A DNA stretch of 64,000 nucleotides from Thalassoglobus sp. JC818. GTDB taxonomy: Bacteria; Planctomycetota; Planctomycetia; Planctomycetales; Planctomycetaceae. Of this stretch, positions 63,575 to 64,000 are shown one piece after another (the first letter of the stretch is position 1; the number at the start of each line of letters is the position of its first letter). Below the pieces are notes generated by a model, which saw nothing but the letters and a program-made list of their open reading frames with translations, was not told where the DNA came from and made no database searches. The stretch is taken from the NCBI RefSeq assembly GCF_040717535.1, contig NZ_JBFEFI010000003.1, forward strand, positions 70,001 to 134,000. The letters are read 5' to 3'. The position numbers and the translations under genes were made by a program.

Positions 63575-64000
63575 CTAAAGAGTGACTGAACCGGTCGAGT
63601 TCGAGATGGCATCCTCAATGGATTTGATCAACTGATCAACGATAAACGGCTTATAGAGCGTTTTTCGCATTCCCATTTCTCGGCATTTGACGAGTGTGTG
63701 CTCGCCGTCGTAGCCGAATCCGGTCATCAGCATGATTGGAAGATGTTCGTGAATCTCGCGCAGCGAGCGGAACATCTCGGAGCCCTTCATATCAGGCGGG
63801 CTTTTGTCAGCGATGACGACGTGATACGCGAAAGTTCGGACCATTCGGAGAGCTTCATCAGCAGTCCGAACCGCATCGACGGTCATGTCGTACTGCTCCA
63901 TGATTTCGTGAGCACTCTTGCGGACTTCGACGTCCATGTCGACCACAAGAACTCGCTTGCCAATCAGGTGCGGATGAGCGTTTCCGAGCTTCGGTGAGCG
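63575..64000 (-). CDS. Receiver (REC) domain protein, 5' end beyond the window
   Basis: The C-terminal 141 residues of a larger protein; the frame stays open to the right edge (PKLGNAHPHLIGKRVLVVDM). The visible part is one receiver domain: acidic VDMD at the first strand, a phospho-acceptor Asp in VVIADKSPPDMKG, MTGFGYD at the third loop and the conserved Lys in LYKPF. It ends soon after the domain, so no output domain follows. The missing N-terminal part could be another receiver or a kinase. Whether it pairs with the orphan kinase at 59504-61081 is unknown. Confidence 0.8.
   Translation of the reverse strand, partial: RSPKLGNAHPHLIGKRVLVVDMDVEVRKSAHEIMEQYDMTVDAVRTADEALRMVRTFAYHVVIADKSPPDMKGSEMFRSLREIHEHLPIMLMTGFGYDGEHTLVKCREMGMRKTLYKPFIVDQLIKSIEDAISNSTGSVTL

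Overview
The window looks like chromosomal DNA from a planctomycete, most likely order Planctomycetales. The evidence is a complete Na+-NQR operon, a GYF_2 membrane protein, secreted EF-hand and 'CPFC' proteins, a very large parallel beta-helix surface protein, frequent GTG starts and long, sparsely regulated gaps. This placement is inferred from family content; no 16S gene is present. There is no rRNA, tRNA, CRISPR array, insertion sequence or phage structural gene.

Layout. 1-5.3 kb: proS (cut by the left edge) and an M50 membrane protease on the minus strand, then rny (RNase Y). 5.7-6.3 kb: a GYF_2 membrane protein. 6.7-16.1 kb: five co-directional genes of the circularly permuted ATP-grasp / alpha-E / transglutaminase type, present as two paralogous sets, behind a sigma-54-like site. 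16.2-23 kb (minus): dnaE, a secreted protein of unknown function, and delta-1-pyrroline-5-carboxylate dehydrogenase. 23.2-26.5 kb: an M24 peptidase, a COG0523 GTPase and a DPM1-like glycosyltransferase. 26.9-33.2 kb: nqrABCDEF, then a GNAT acetyltransferase. 34-35.3 kb (minus): a seven-EF-hand secreted protein. 35.7-40.1 kb: two DUF3299-like membrane or lipoproteins with a CCFG motif, followed by tandem secreted CPFC proteins. 40.5-49.1 kb: one gene for a surface protein of about 2860 residues. 49.3-52.8 kb: a tightly overlapping four-gene operon encoding what looks like a split Rad50/SbcC ATPase with an Mre11/SbcD-like phosphoesterase. 53-64 kb: a TolC-like protein, a 2Fe-2S ferredoxin, a DapA-family lyase, sucA/odhA, a histidine kinase, ribF, a conserved hypothetical protein, and a receiver-domain protein cut by the right edge.

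Strongest candidates for an undescribed system. (1) The split Rad50-Mre11 operon at 49349-52797: Walker A and a half zinc hook are on one protein, ABC signature and Walker B on another, with the nuclease and a small coiled-coil protein encoded between them. The long arm carries a 39-residue Pro-Pro repeat. (2) The giant protein at 40538-49126, which places a NIDO domain and a leishmanolysin-like zinc protease inside a beta-helix behind an inverse-autotransporter-like barrel. (3) The double ATP-grasp/alpha-E/transglutaminase cluster. (4) The DUF3299/CPFC cysteine-pair cluster.

How genes may work together. NQR makes a sodium gradient from NADH, which SucA and P5C dehydrogenase help to produce. 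RibF makes the FMN and FAD that NQR needs. All functional statements rest on motif recognition by eye; no database search was run.
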